A stretch of DNA of 17,631 nt. Origin: Anaerolineae bacterium (lineage in GTDB: Bacteria; Chloroflexota; Anaerolineae; UBA1429). Shown in pieces: positions 1-7,210 of this stretch. Each line of letters starts with the position of its first letter. The first letter of the stretch is position 1. The translations under genes and the position numbers were made by a program. A model generated the notes under the pieces. That model had not been told where the DNA came from and ran no database searches. It saw only the letters and a list, made by a program, of their open reading frames with translations. The stretch lies in NCBI GenBank assembly GCA_007118555.1, contig SKRJ01000282.1, positions 1 to 17,631 on the forward strand, in the 5' to 3' direction.

Positions 1-92
1 CTCCAACCAACCCAAGCCGACGCACTACTCTAGCAGATTCACCCCACGGGTCAAACCCACCCAGACGGGCGCCGACACAGCCCCGCTCCACC

Positions 93-137
93 CATCGCCG
101 ATGTCCGCATCGCTGATGTCCGCATCGCCGATGAGCA
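93..137. repeat. Three tandem 15-bp repeats
   Basis: Three adjacent 15-bp units lie at 93-107, 108-122 and 123-137. The unit is catcgccgatgtccg; the second copy differs by one base and the third diverges in its last three bases. They lie just upstream of the holB promoter in a gene-free stretch (1-147). I see no convincing coding region, RNA gene or terminator in the rest of that stretch. A 62-codon reverse frame crosses it, but the repeat simply gives it a low-complexity DADIxD run. Confidence 0.75.
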
Positions 138-147
138 GGTGCCGCTT

Positions 148-176
148 TTGTGCGCCATTGGCTCTCATGGTAGAAT
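148..176 (+). promoter_or_regulatory. Putative extended -10 promoter for holB-ricT
   Basis: TTGTGC (148-153) and TAGAAT (171-176) are separated by 17 bp. TGG directly before the -10 gives the extended -10 form TGnTAGAAT. Transcription would start near 183, about 35-50 nt before the holB start. The assignment rests on motif match and position only. Confidence 0.55.
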
Positions 177-230
177 CGGACATAATGAGAGTGGAGCTTG
201 CGCGTCGCAACACGCCGAATGGCTGGAACC

Positions 231-1202
231 ATGTGGGATACGATCGGGCATGAGTGGGCAGTCGCCTACCTGCAGAAAACCATAGAGACAGACAGGATCG
301 CCCATACCACGCTCTTTACCGGTCCCGCCGAGATCGGCAAGACCCATCTGGCCCGTTGGTTTGCTGCCGCCCTGCACTGCCAGAGCGACGCCCGGCGCCC
401 CTGTGGAACGTGCCGAGGCTGCCGCGACACACACGCGGGCGCCCACGCCGATCTGCTCTTGATCGAGCCCGACAAGGGCCGGGTCAAGATCGACCAGGTG
501 CGACGCATCCAGCACGAGCTTGCCCTCAGACCCTACAACAGCCCCTGGCGCGTATGTGTCGTCAGCGGCTTTGAGACCACCACGATCGAGGCGGCCAACG
601 CCCTTCTCAAGACCCTCGAAGAGCCCCCACCTCATGCCATTCTACTGCTGACGGCCCTCGACCCGGGATTGCTTCTGCCGACCATCGTTTCCCGTTGCCG
701 CGTGCTCTCTCTGCGGCCGGTAGCGCCACACACCATCGCAGATGCGTTGGTCGAGCGCTATCAGGTCGACCCACAGCGGGCCACAGAGATCGCCCAGCTT
801 TCGGCGGGCCGCGTCGGATGGGCCATACGCGCCTGCGAGGATCCCGCGATGCTCGACCAGCGCGATGCGGACGTGCAGATGCTGCTCAAGCTCTTTGACC
901 AGGGCCCCGCTGCGCGCCTGAGGGTGGCCGAGGAGTTGGCCCAGCGTGATGACGTCCACCCTGCCATATTCGAGTGGCAGCTCGTATGGCGTGATATCAT
1001 GCTGCTGGCTGCGGGCTGCGACGAGCGTCTCATCGTCAACCAGCAGCAGTTGCCCCGTTTGCGCCATCTGGCACAGAGCACCGGTCTGGAATCTGCCCGG
1101 GCCGCCGCCGCCAACGCGCAGGACGTCGTCCGGCAAATCGCACAAAATGTAAATGCCCGCTTGGCGCTCGAGACCATGCTGCTAAGCTGGCAAAATCGTT
1201 AG
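231..1202 (+). CDS. holB: DNA polymerase III subunit delta' (clamp loader)
   Basis: This is the AAA+ delta' subunit of the replicative clamp loader, which helps load the beta sliding clamp onto primed DNA. The N-terminus (WDTIGHEWAVAYLQ) is typical of delta'/DnaX proteins. A Walker A-like loop GPAEIGKT lies at residues 31-38. A zinc module is visible as C50, C58, C61 and C64. Downstream come NALLKTLEEPP and the SRC motif (IVSRCRVL), the sensor/arginine-finger region of clamp-loader AAA+ subunits. I prefer the ATG at 231 because the family normally begins there. An in-frame ATG at 219 and a TTG at 198 would add 4 or 11 residues, but the GGAG at 193-196 is too close to the TTG to serve it. The protein is 323 aa, a normal size. 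It lies 25 bp before ricT, the same adjacency as in Bacillus (holB-yaaT), so the two are probably cotranscribed. Confidence 0.93.
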   Translation: MWDTIGHEWAVAYLQKTIETDRIAHTTLFTGPAEIGKTHLARWFAAALHCQSDARRPCGTCRGCRDTHAGAHADLLLIEPDKGRVKIDQVRRIQHELALRPYNSPWRVCVVSGFETTTIEAANALLKTLEEPPPHAILLLTALDPGLLLPTIVSRCRVLSLRPVAPHTIADALVERYQVDPQRATEIAQLSAGRVGWAIRACEDPAMLDQRDADVQMLLKLFDQGPAARLRVAEELAQRDDVHPAIFEWQLVWRDIMLLAAGCDERLIVNQQQLPRLRHLAQSTGLESARAAAANAQDVVRQIAQNVNARLALETMLLSWQNR

Positions 1203-1227
1203 TCTACTTACCTGGAGAGCATCTCTT

Positions 1228-2307
1228 ATGCCAACCATATGTGGAGTCCGTTTTCGTGGAGCAGGCAAGGTCTATTACTTTGATCCAAGGGGCCTATCCC
1301 TCGACGTAGATGATTATGTGATTGTGAATACTTCTCGAGGAGACGAACTGGCCCAGGTTGCCATGGCCAATCGCAAAGCCGGCGAGGATGAGCTTGTAGG
1401 AGAGCTCAAACCCGTGTTGCGCAGAGCGGCCAGCTTGGATCTGCTCGAGGCCGAGCGCTATCGCCAGCAGGAGGACGAGGCCGTCAAGCGTTGTCAGGAT
1501 CAGGTCAACAAGAGCGGCCTCAACATGCGGGTGGTTGGCGCCGAGTATGGCTATGATGGCTCACGGCTGACCTTTTATTTCACCGCCGAAAAGCGGGTGG
1601 ACTTTCGCGTCCTGGTACGCGATCTCGCCCGCATGTTCAAGACGCGCATCGAGCTGCGGCAGATTGGCGTGCGCGACGAGGCCAAACTCATCGGCGGCTG
1701 CGGCCCCTGTGGGCGGTCGCTGTGCTGCTCCACCTGGCTCTCCGAGTTTACGCCGGTCTCGATTCGTATGGCCAAGCAACAGGACCTGCCCCTCAGCCCC
1801 ATGGAGATCTCGGGGCTGTGCGGAAGACTCCTCTGTTGCCTCACCTATGAGAACGACCAGTATCGAGAGATCAAGAGCCACTTTCCCCGCGTCGGCCGCA
1901 CAGTCGATTCGCCCGTTGGGTCGGTCAAAGTTCTCAAGGTCTGCGTCTTTCGGGAGACGGTGACGGTCCTCTTGCAGGATGGCTCGCGGATGGAGCTGAC
2001 GGCCGAGCAGCTCAACGGCACGGCCCCCATAGAACAGGCCGACGATGACGCTGTCGCCGAGGACTCTCTCGAGTCCATGCTGAGGGAGCAAGAAGCCGCC
2101 TCATCAAGAGAAGATGAGGGCCGGCGTCCCGATGGAAGGCGCGACGACAGGGGCCGCTCGCAGACGCAGGCTACGTCGGGCCATCCGAGTGGAGGCTCTC
2201 GCGACAATGGTGAATCGGGGAATGGCGAGCCACGTCGGCCGCGACGCCGCCGTCCTCGCAACTCGCGGCGCAACAACAAGCGGGATGGCAGGGGCCAGGA
2301 CAGCTAG
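1228..2307 (+). CDS. ricT: PSP1/RicT (YaaT) family protein with Arg-rich tail
   Basis: RicT (YaaT) in Bacillus belongs to the Y-complex (RicA/RicF/RicT), which carries iron-sulfur clusters and promotes RNase Y-dependent RNA processing. This protein has the PSP1 C-terminal domain over roughly residues 55-150, followed by two conserved cysteine clusters: CGPCGRSLCC (C158, C161, C166, C167) and CGRLLCC (C198, C203, C204). Residues after about 280 form a hydrophilic tail rich in Arg, Gly, Asp and Asn, ending in RPRRRRPRNSRRNNKR-type sequence. That tail resembles an RNA-binding or disordered extension and is longer than in Bacillus RicT. GGAG at 1214-1217 gives a good ribosome site for ATG 1228. 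RNase Y is encoded nearby on the other strand, which fits a functional link. RicA and RicF are not seen here. Confidence 0.9.
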   Translation: MPTICGVRFRGAGKVYYFDPRGLSLDVDDYVIVNTSRGDELAQVAMANRKAGEDELVGELKPVLRRAASLDLLEAERYRQQEDEAVKRCQDQVNKSGLNMRVVGAEYGYDGSRLTFYFTAEKRVDFRVLVRDLARMFKTRIELRQIGVRDEAKLIGGCGPCGRSLCCSTWLSEFTPVSIRMAKQQDLPLSPMEISGLCGRLLCCLTYENDQYREIKSHFPRVGRTVDSPVGSVKVLKVCVFRETVTVLLQDGSRMELTAEQLNGTAPIEQADDDAVAEDSLESMLREQEAASSREDEGRRPDGRRDDRGRSQTQATSGHPSGGSRDNGESGNGEPRRPRRRRPRNSRRNNKRDGRGQDS

Positions 2308-2336
2308 CCCGCGATCAGAACCCGCCTCGAGACCAG

Positions 2337-2380
2337 GGCGCTCTCACGCTTACGAACCCGAGAGGGAAGCGTGGAGCGCC
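2337..2380. terminator. Hairpin at the convergent ricT/PHP junction
   Basis: GGCGCTC (2337-2343) and CACGCTT (2345-2351) pair with AAGCGTG and GAGCGCC (2367-2380). This gives 14 bp with one bulged T and a 15-nt loop. It sits at the tail-to-tail junction and contains the TAA stop of the PHP gene. No U-tract follows on either strand, so it may be a weak bidirectional terminator or a 3'-end stabiliser. Confidence 0.45.
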
Positions 2381-3165
2381 TCGAGATCTGCGACGCATTC
2401 CGGCGGAACGTCAACGTCGCCCAGAGAGTGGGCCTCGCCCTCGAAACCGTGGAAATCGGTGCCCCCGGTGCGAATGAGGCCATGCTCTTGCGCCAGACGA
2501 TTGAGCCGGCTCATCTGGCAGGCGTCATAGCTGCGATAGTGGGTCTCGAGCCCCAGCAACCCATCGGCGACCAGCTCCTCCAGCATAAAGACGATGCACC
2601 AGGGATGGGCCAAAACAGGCACGCCGCCCGCGTCGCGGATCATTTGGATGGCCTCACGGGGCGTCGTCTTGAAGCGGGGCACATAGGCGGGCTGGCCGGG
2701 GCTGAGGTAGCGCCCAAAAGCCTCATCAATGGAGGCGACGTGGCCCGCGTCTACCAGCGCCTGGGCGATATGTGGGCGCCCCACGACACCTTCTTCGGCA
2801 GCCTCGGCGATTGCGTCCCAGCGAAGCGAAAGGTCCAGGCTCTCTAGCCGCCCCAGCATCTGGCGAGCTCGAACCAACCGCGCCCTACCAAAGCGCTCGA
2901 GTTGCTCGTTCAGCCTCGCTGACCGATGATCCACCAGGTAGCCCAGAATGTGCGCTTGCTCGGCGCTGATCTCGACCCCCGGAATCACCTTGAGCCCGAT
3001 CCGGGCCGCCCGCTCCAGCGCCTCGGCCACGCCCGAGACGGTGTCATGATCGGTTATGGCTACCACAGAGAGCCCGCGCCGGTGAGCAAGCTCGACCACC
3101 TCGGACGGGGTTAGCGTACCGTCCGAGGCTGTGGTATGCACATGCAAATCTACCGCGGCGGTCAT
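2350..3165 (-). CDS. PHP-domain metal-dependent phosphoesterase (TrpH/YciV-like)
   Basis: This is a 271-aa PHP-family phosphoesterase. Relatives such as E. coli YciV (RNase AM) and 3',5'-nucleoside bisphosphate phosphatases remove phosphate or nucleotides from short nucleic-acid substrates using a trinuclear metal centre. Metal-ligand motifs are visible: DLHVHT (H8, H10), D15, TDHD (38-41), GVEIS (E65), a later AHPW, and GTDFHG near the C-terminus. The length matches the TrpH/YciV group, not the large PHP domains of DNA polymerase III or PolX. The start ATG at 3165 overlaps the spoVS stop by 4 bp (ATGA), so translational coupling is likely. Its position after recA-recX-rny-spoVS suggests a role in nucleic-acid turnover, but the exact substrate cannot be read from sequence. 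Confidence 0.88.
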   Translation of the reverse strand: MTAAVDLHVHTTASDGTLTPSEVVELAHRRGLSVVAITDHDTVSGVAEALERAARIGLKVIPGVEISAEQAHILGYLVDHRSARLNEQLERFGRARLVRARQMLGRLESLDLSLRWDAIAEAAEEGVVGRPHIAQALVDAGHVASIDEAFGRYLSPGQPAYVPRFKTTPREAIQMIRDAGGVPVLAHPWCIVFMLEELVADGLLGLETHYRSYDACQMSRLNRLAQEHGLIRTGGTDFHGFEGEAHSLGDVDVPPECVADLEALHASLSGS

Positions 3166-3422
3166 CGCGGCTCGATGATCAATCTGAGGGCCGTCCGCTC
3201 CTGGTCTTCGATAACCACATCCGCAAAGGCGGGAATACAGATCACATCCATGCCATCCAACGCCAGATACGAGCGAGCGATGGCTACCGCTTTGACGGCC
3301 TGGTTCACAGCGCCGGCCCCTATCGCCTGCACCTCCGCGCGGCCATGCTCTCGTACCACACCCGCGATAGCGCCTGCAACGGCTGTGGATCTCGAGTTCG
3401 CTGACACCTTGAGTACCGGCAT
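3162..3422 (-). CDS. spoVS: Stage V sporulation protein S (SpoVS) family
   Basis: SpoVS is a small, highly conserved Alba-fold-like protein. In Bacillus it is needed for late spore development, and it also occurs in many non-sporulating lineages where its role is unclear. The family signature is nearly intact: VLKVSANSRSTAVAGAIAG, then QAIGAGAVNQAVKAVAIAR, then ICIPAF and the C-terminal LIIEPR. I place the start at ATG 3422 (86 aa), not the upstream in-frame start at 3452, because the family begins at M-x-VLKVSA. An AAAGGAG ribosome site lies about 9 nt upstream. It follows rny, as in Bacillus where spoVS lies downstream of rny/ymdB, and overlaps the PHP gene by 4 bp. No other sporulation gene is visible here. 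Confidence 0.95.
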   Translation of the reverse strand: MPVLKVSANSRSTAVAGAIAGVVREHGRAEVQAIGAGAVNQAVKAVAIARSYLALDGMDVICIPAFADVVIEDQERTALRLIIEPR

Positions 3423-3446
3423 GGTGCTCACTCCTTTGGCCGCGAC

Positions 3447-3482
3447 ATCCATGCTGGGCCGAGGGCTCGGCCCAGCATGGAT
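3447..3482. repeat. Perfect 17-bp inverted repeat between rny and spoVS
   Basis: Positions 3447-3463 and 3466-3482 are exact reverse complements (core atgctgggccgag / ctcggcccagcat) separated by only gg. In RNA this is a very stable hairpin. It lies 24 nt upstream of the spoVS start and leaves the spoVS ribosome site unpaired. No U-tract follows on the minus strand, so it could be a processing or stabilising stem, or a DNA operator, more easily than a classic intrinsic terminator. Confidence 0.8.
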
Positions 3483-3529
3483 CTACTCGAAAGCACGCGC
3501 CTCGCGATCAATCGCCCAGGCTCTCGGGT

Positions 3530-5071
3530 CTACTGGGCATACTCGGTGGCGCGTGTCTCGCGGATCACGGTCACTTTGATACGTCCTGGATACTGGAGAC
3601 TCTCTTCCACCTTTTTCGCGACATCGCGAGACAGGCGGATGGCGGCCAGGTCATCGATCTCCTCGGGCTTGACCATGATGCGGATTTCTCGCCCGGCCTG
3701 GATGGCAAAGGAGGAATCAACCCCCTCGAACGAGTTGGCCACCTGCTCCAGGGCCCGGATACGTTTGATATAGTTCTCCAATGACTCGCGGCGCGCGCCA
3801 GGGCGGCTGGCCGAGATGGCATCCGCGACCTGGATCAGCATCGCCTCGAGAGTGCACTGTTCCGTATCACAGTGATGCGCGCCGATGGCGTTCACGATCT
3901 CTTCGGGCATGCCATACCGCTTGGCGATCTCGGCGCCGATCAGGGCGTGCGGACCGTCCACCTCGTGGTCCACAGCCTTGCCCAGGTCGTGCAACAGCCC
4001 CGCCATACGGGCCTTGTGCTCATCGGCCCCCAGTTCGGCAGCGAGGAGCGCCGCGATCCGGGCGGACTCCACCGAGTGCCTGAGCACATTCTGCCCGTAG
4101 CTCGTGCGATAGTGCAGGCGCCCCAGCAGACGGATGATCTCGGGCGGCAGACCGTGAATGCCCAGATCGAGGGCCGCCGCCTCGCCCTTTTCGCGCATGA
4201 TCTGCTCGACCTCGCCCTGGGCGTTCTCGACCACACTCTCGATGCGCCCCGGATGGATGCGTCCATCGAGGATCAGGCGCTCCAGCGACATGCGCGCCAC
4301 CTCGCGACGCACGGGATCAAAGCTGGAGAGGATGACGGTATCGGGCGTGTCATCAATGACCAGATCCACGCCGGTGATGCTCTCCAGAGCGCGGATATTG
4401 CGTCCGCCCCTCCCGATAATGCGTCCCTTCATTTCGTCATTCGGCAACTCGACAGTGGAAACCGTCGTTTCGGCCACCTGGTCGGTAGCCAGACGCTGAA
4501 TCGCGATGGTCACGATCTCGCGCGCCCGCGCCTCTGCATCCTCATGGGCCTCGGCCTCGATCTCACGAATGATGCGCGCCGCATCGATGCGCGCCTCCTG
4601 CTCGACCTCCTGCAGCAACACCTCCCTGGCCTCTTCCTGGGTCAGCCCAGAGATGCGCTCCAACTCGGCCAGATGCTCCTGCCAGGCATTGTCCACCTCG
4701 GTCTGGCGGGCGTCCAACCTTTGTTCACGCTCCTTGAGCCGTGCCTCTCGATGCTCCAGATTGTCGATGCGCCGATCCAGATTGTCACGACGCTCCTGGA
4801 GGCGCTCTTCCTGTCGGTTGACGTCTCGGATACGGCGAGACACCTCGGCATCGGCCTCTTGCAGCGTCTTGAGGGCCTTGTCACGCGCCTCGATCTCGAT
4901 CTCCATGGCCTTGGTGCGGGCCTCGGCCATTCTTTCACGCGCTTCCTCTTCGCGCCGGGCAATGTCCTGGCCGAGGGCGATGTTCTTGAGTCGATTACCG
5001 ACCAGGAATCCGCCTGCGGTGCCCAGCACCACCAGGATCAACCACACAATCCACCACATCCCTGTAAACAT
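3530..5071 (-). CDS. rny: Ribonuclease Y
   Basis: RNase Y is the membrane-anchored endoribonuclease that starts bulk mRNA decay and processing in many bacteria lacking RNase E. The 513-aa protein has the full family layout. An N-terminal transmembrane helix lies at about residues 6-26. A long Glu/Arg-rich coiled coil spans about 30-195. A KH domain carries GRIIGRGG near residue 214. A catalytic HD domain follows, with a first histidine near 330 and the HD pair in LLHDLGKA near 360. The family C-terminal segment follows ([13 protein letters not shown]). An AAAGGA ribosome site sits about 9 nt before ATG 5071. It lies 40 bp after recX and 107 bp before spoVS, in the recA run. No domain is missing. 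Confidence 0.97.
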   Translation of the reverse strand: MFTGMWWIVWLILVVLGTAGGFLVGNRLKNIALGQDIARREEEARERMAEARTKAMEIEIEARDKALKTLQEADAEVSRRIRDVNRQEERLQERRDNLDRRIDNLEHREARLKEREQRLDARQTEVDNAWQEHLAELERISGLTQEEAREVLLQEVEQEARIDAARIIREIEAEAHEDAEARAREIVTIAIQRLATDQVAETTVSTVELPNDEMKGRIIGRGGRNIRALESITGVDLVIDDTPDTVILSSFDPVRREVARMSLERLILDGRIHPGRIESVVENAQGEVEQIMREKGEAAALDLGIHGLPPEIIRLLGRLHYRTSYGQNVLRHSVESARIAALLAAELGADEHKARMAGLLHDLGKAVDHEVDGPHALIGAEIAKRYGMPEEIVNAIGAHHCDTEQCTLEAMLIQVADAISASRPGARRESLENYIKRIRALEQVANSFEGVDSSFAIQAGREIRIMVKPEEIDDLAAIRLSRDVAKKVEESLQYPGRIKVTVIRETRATEYAQ

Positions 5072-5098
5072 GCACCAGTTCCTTTCAATTTATCAAAT

Positions 5099-5111
5099 CG
5101 GGCATGGCCCG
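5099..5111 (-). terminator. Short hairpin between recX and rny
   Basis: On the minus strand CGGGC-CAT-GCCCG forms a 5-bp stem directly after the recX stop, followed by an A/T-rich stretch (ATTTGATAAATTG). It is short, so it is at best a weak attenuator, and rny is probably still reached from upstream. Confidence 0.3.
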
Positions 5112-5756
5112 CTAAGAGTCGTTCTCCTCGCTCTCGTCCTGATGCAGTTCGGACCAGCGCAACTCTACCATGCGACGCGAGAGACCATAGGGAAAACCGC
5201 GTCTTTGTAGATATCCCACAAAGCGACGAAAGAACGTCTCATAGTCCAACCGGGCATACCGCCGCACGGCCTGCTCACTGGCCCGCAGCGCGGCGGATTC
5301 CTCGTCGAGATCGCTCAGCGCCTCCTCGATCACCTCGGAGGCGACGCCCTTTTGGCGCAACTCGCCCCGCAGCGCCCAAGCGCCCCGGGGCCGAAAGCTC
5401 TCGCGATTCTCGACCCAAAACTCGGCAAACGCAGCATCATCCAGCAGACGCATGCGCCGGAGCCGATCGATCACCTGGCTGATCACATCCGGCTCCACAT
5501 CCTTGTTCTCCAGATAACGCCGCATCTCTTGCTCGCTGCGCGGCCTATAGGATAGATAGCGCAGGCTACGCTCATAGGCGCGCTCGGCAAGATCACGGGC
5601 CTGAAGCTCGGCGATCTCTTGTGTGGTCAGTTCCTGATCACGTACAAGCTCTGCCGCCAGTATCTTTTGAAGGCTAAAGGCGTACTCGCCATCCAAAAAG
5701 ATGTTGGCTCGGTCCCGCCGTCGTTGTTGTGCCTTGATGGCAGTGACCTGGGGCAT
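5112..5756 (-). CDS. recX: Regulatory protein RecX
   Basis: RecX binds the RecA filament and limits its ATPase and strand-exchange activity. The protein is 214 aa and shows the repeated three-helix RecX modules: LAERAYERSLRYLSYRPRS (first repeat), then VIDRLRRMRLLDDAAFAEFWVENR, RPRGAWALRGELRQKGV and a final FVGYLQRRGFPYGLSRRMV segment. I choose ATG 5756, which has GGGGGA about 5 nt upstream. The ATG at 5759 and a TTG at 5768 are also in frame but crowd that site. It lies downstream of recA, the classic arrangement, but is separated from it by about 290 bp containing a terminator-like hairpin. Expression is therefore probably lower than that of recA. Confidence 0.92.
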   Translation of the reverse strand: MPQVTAIKAQQRRRDRANIFLDGEYAFSLQKILAAELVRDQELTTQEIAELQARDLAERAYERSLRYLSYRPRSEQEMRRYLENKDVEPDVISQVIDRLRRMRLLDDAAFAEFWVENRESFRPRGAWALRGELRQKGVASEVIEEALSDLDEESAALRASEQAVRRYARLDYETFFRRFVGYLQRRGFPYGLSRRMVELRWSELHQDESEENDS

Positions 5757-5770
5757 CATATCCCCCAAAT

Positions 5771-5805
5771 AAGCAAAACGGGACTGCAGCTATAGCCGCA
5801 GTCCC
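5771..5805 (-). terminator. Intrinsic terminator/attenuator between recA and recX
   Basis: On the minus strand GGGACTGC pairs with GCAGTCCC (5780-5787 with 5798-5805). A further GC/GC step lies inside one mismatch, with a TATA loop. GTTTTGCTTATTTG follows, a reasonable U-rich tail. The hairpin ends only about 20 nt before the recX start, so readthrough would limit RecX relative to RecA. An attenuating recA-recX terminator is also known in E. coli. Confidence 0.7.
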
Positions 5806-6048
5806 CCAGTCTGAGAGTTCAATTCTCATACTGCTGTCGCAGTATGGCCGGAGGCCTGCGCTAACCATGCCAAAAACAAACAGCGCGGCTAGGCAGCCCG
5901 GTATTCTCCAGGTGGGCGCGAACGAAACGAAAAGCGACCCCAGTTCGGCCAAACCGGCCACCTTTGCATATCAGCAGTATGCGCATCTGAATCGCGGCGG
6001 CGCGATCTGTCTGCGGGCAAAAGCAGAGCCCCACAGCGGAGCCTCTGA
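5806..6048. other. Gene-free spacer between recA and the recX terminator
   Basis: I find no credible gene here. Two structures are visible. One is a perfect 8-bp hairpin, catactgc / gcagtatg with loop tgtc, at 5827-5846. The other is a weaker bulged stem just after the recA stop (about 6025-6046) followed on the minus strand by CTGCTTTTGCC. Both could help end or stabilise recA mRNA. A 63-codon reverse frame starting at a GTG on the recA stop has no recognisable motif. Confidence 0.5.
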
Positions 6049-7098
6049 TCACTCTTCGATCTGTTCAGTCTCCTCGGCTACAGTCTCTGACTCATCCACG
6101 GCGCGCGGTGTCAGGCGCAGGCCCTCACGTACGCGCTCTTCAATCTCGGCAGCAATCTCAGGATTCTCTTTGAGGAACTCTTTGGCATTCTCGCGGCCCT
6201 GAGCCAGGCGTGTTTCACCGTAGGAGTAATAGGAGCCTCTGCGCTCGATAGCGCCCATATCCACGGCCACGTCCAGCAGGCTTCCCTCTTTGGAGATGCC
6301 ATGGTCGAACATGATGTCGAACTCGGCCACCTTGAACGGGGGCGCCACCTTGTTCTTTTTGATGCGGGCCCGCACGCGGTTGCCCATCACCTCGCCCTTT
6401 TCCTTGATGGCCTCTGCCCGGCGCACATCGATCCGCACGGCGGCATAGAACTTGAGTGCGTTGCCACCACTGGTGGTCTCGGGGTTGCCAAAGAGGACGC
6501 CGATCTTCATGCGCAACTGGTTCGTAAAGATGACGGCGGTGTTGCTGCGTTTGATGGCGCCGGTCAGCTTGCGCAACGCCTGCGACATGAGGCGCGCTTG
6601 CAGCCCCATGTGGGCATCGCCCATCTCGCCCTCGATCTCGGCTTGGGGCACGAGGGCCGCTACCGAATCGATCACCACACAATCCACCGCACCGCTACGC
6701 ACCAGGGCCTCGGTGATTTCGAGAGCCTGTTCACCCGTGTCGGGCTGTGAGAGGTACAGATCATCGATGTTGACGCCGCATCGTTCCGCATAGGCGGGAT
6801 CCAGCGCATGCTCGACGTCCACAAAGGCCGCTGTACCGCCTAGCTTTTGGCACTCGGCTATGATATGCTGACAGAGTGTCGTCTTGCCAGAGGACTCGGG
6901 CCCATAGATCTCGGTGATGCGGCCCCGGGGGATGCCCCCCACGCCCAAAGCTGCGTCCAGCGCAATGCACCCGGTGGGGATTACATCCACATCCAGGCTT
7001 GTACCATCGCCCAACTTCATAATGGCGCCGTCGCCATACCGCTTGCGGATCTGGGCCAGCGTCGTGTCCAAGGCCTTTTGTCTGCCGTCAACTGTCAT
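6049..7098 (-). CDS. recA: Recombinase RecA
   Basis: RecA forms ATP-dependent filaments on single-stranded DNA, drives homologous strand exchange and triggers LexA cleavage. The 349-aa protein carries Walker A GPESSGKT (66-73), the [10 protein letters not shown] region, Walker [13 protein letters not shown], the loop-L1 region ending in MSQALRKL, loop L2 around [12 protein letters not shown], and an acidic C-terminus ([14 protein letters not shown]). The ATG at 7098 is preferred over an in-frame GTG at 7110 because GAGGA lies 5 nt upstream of it and the GTG overlaps that site. It heads the leftward run recA-recX-rny-spoVS-PHP and is divergent from the PLP enzyme. A palindrome overlaps the likely -10 element. 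Confidence 0.98.
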   Translation of the reverse strand: MTVDGRQKALDTTLAQIRKRYGDGAIMKLGDGTSLDVDVIPTGCIALDAALGVGGIPRGRITEIYGPESSGKTTLCQHIIAECQKLGGTAAFVDVEHALDPAYAERCGVNIDDLYLSQPDTGEQALEITEALVRSGAVDCVVIDSVAALVPQAEIEGEMGDAHMGLQARLMSQALRKLTGAIKRSNTAVIFTNQLRMKIGVLFGNPETTSGGNALKFYAAVRIDVRRAEAIKEKGEVMGNRVRARIKKNKVAPPFKVAEFDIMFDHGISKEGSLLDVAVDMGAIERRGSYYSYGETRLAQGRENAKEFLKENPEIAAEIEERVREGLRLTPRAVDESETVAEETEQIEE

Positions 7099-7124
7099 GG
7101 TAATCCTCACACTTGGCTCTATCC

Positions 7125-7139
7125 ACTGGTACAGTGTAC
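7125..7139. promoter_or_regulatory. Palindromic putative operator upstream of recA
   Basis: GTACA-G-TGTAC (7129-7139) is a perfect odd-centred palindrome and overlaps a second one, ACTG-GTA-CAGT (7125-7135). Both sit on or next to the proposed recA -10, so a repressor bound here would block transcription. The sequence does not match the Bacillus/Actinobacteria LexA site (GAACN4GTTC). It comes within one base of the E. coli-type CTGT-N8-ACAG only as CTAT-N8-ACAG (7119-7134). LexA control is therefore only a hypothesis. Confidence 0.4.
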
Positions 7140-7161
7140 ATTATCTAACTATCAAACGCAA
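7133..7161 (-). promoter_or_regulatory. Putative recA promoter
   Basis: On the minus strand TTGCGT (7161-7156) and TACACT (7138-7133) have a 17-bp spacer. Transcription would start near 7126, leaving a short leader before the recA ATG at 7098. Matches to consensus are moderate. This 112-bp gap between divergent genes must also hold the promoter of the rightward gene, for which I see only a poor candidate (TTGGCT at 7113). Confidence 0.4.
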
Positions 7162-7210
7162 GTTATGCACCGCAACACACCGCCCCATCATGCACCATCG
7201 GGAGGCTGTC

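Noticed and set aside
3872..5482. 536-codon plus-strand frame opposite rny and recX
   Set aside because: It is a mirror of the RNase Y coiled coil and recX codons, with low-complexity Leu/Asp/His composition, no start signal and no family motif.
5811..5830. T-arm-like sequence (tgaga-gttcaat-tctca) suggesting a tRNA or tmRNA end
   Set aside because: No acceptor, D or anticodon arms can be built around it, and the neighbouring stems fit a recA-recX terminator region better.
5861..6052. 63-codon minus-strand frame starting on the recA stop (GTGA overlap)
   Set aside because: It has no recognisable motif and no ribosome site of its own, and it overlaps hairpins in the recA 3' region.
7119..7134. 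CTAT-N8-ACAG read as an E. coli-type SOS box
   Set aside because: One arm is mismatched and this motif is not expected in the suspected phylum. It is kept only as a hypothesis under the recA palindrome.
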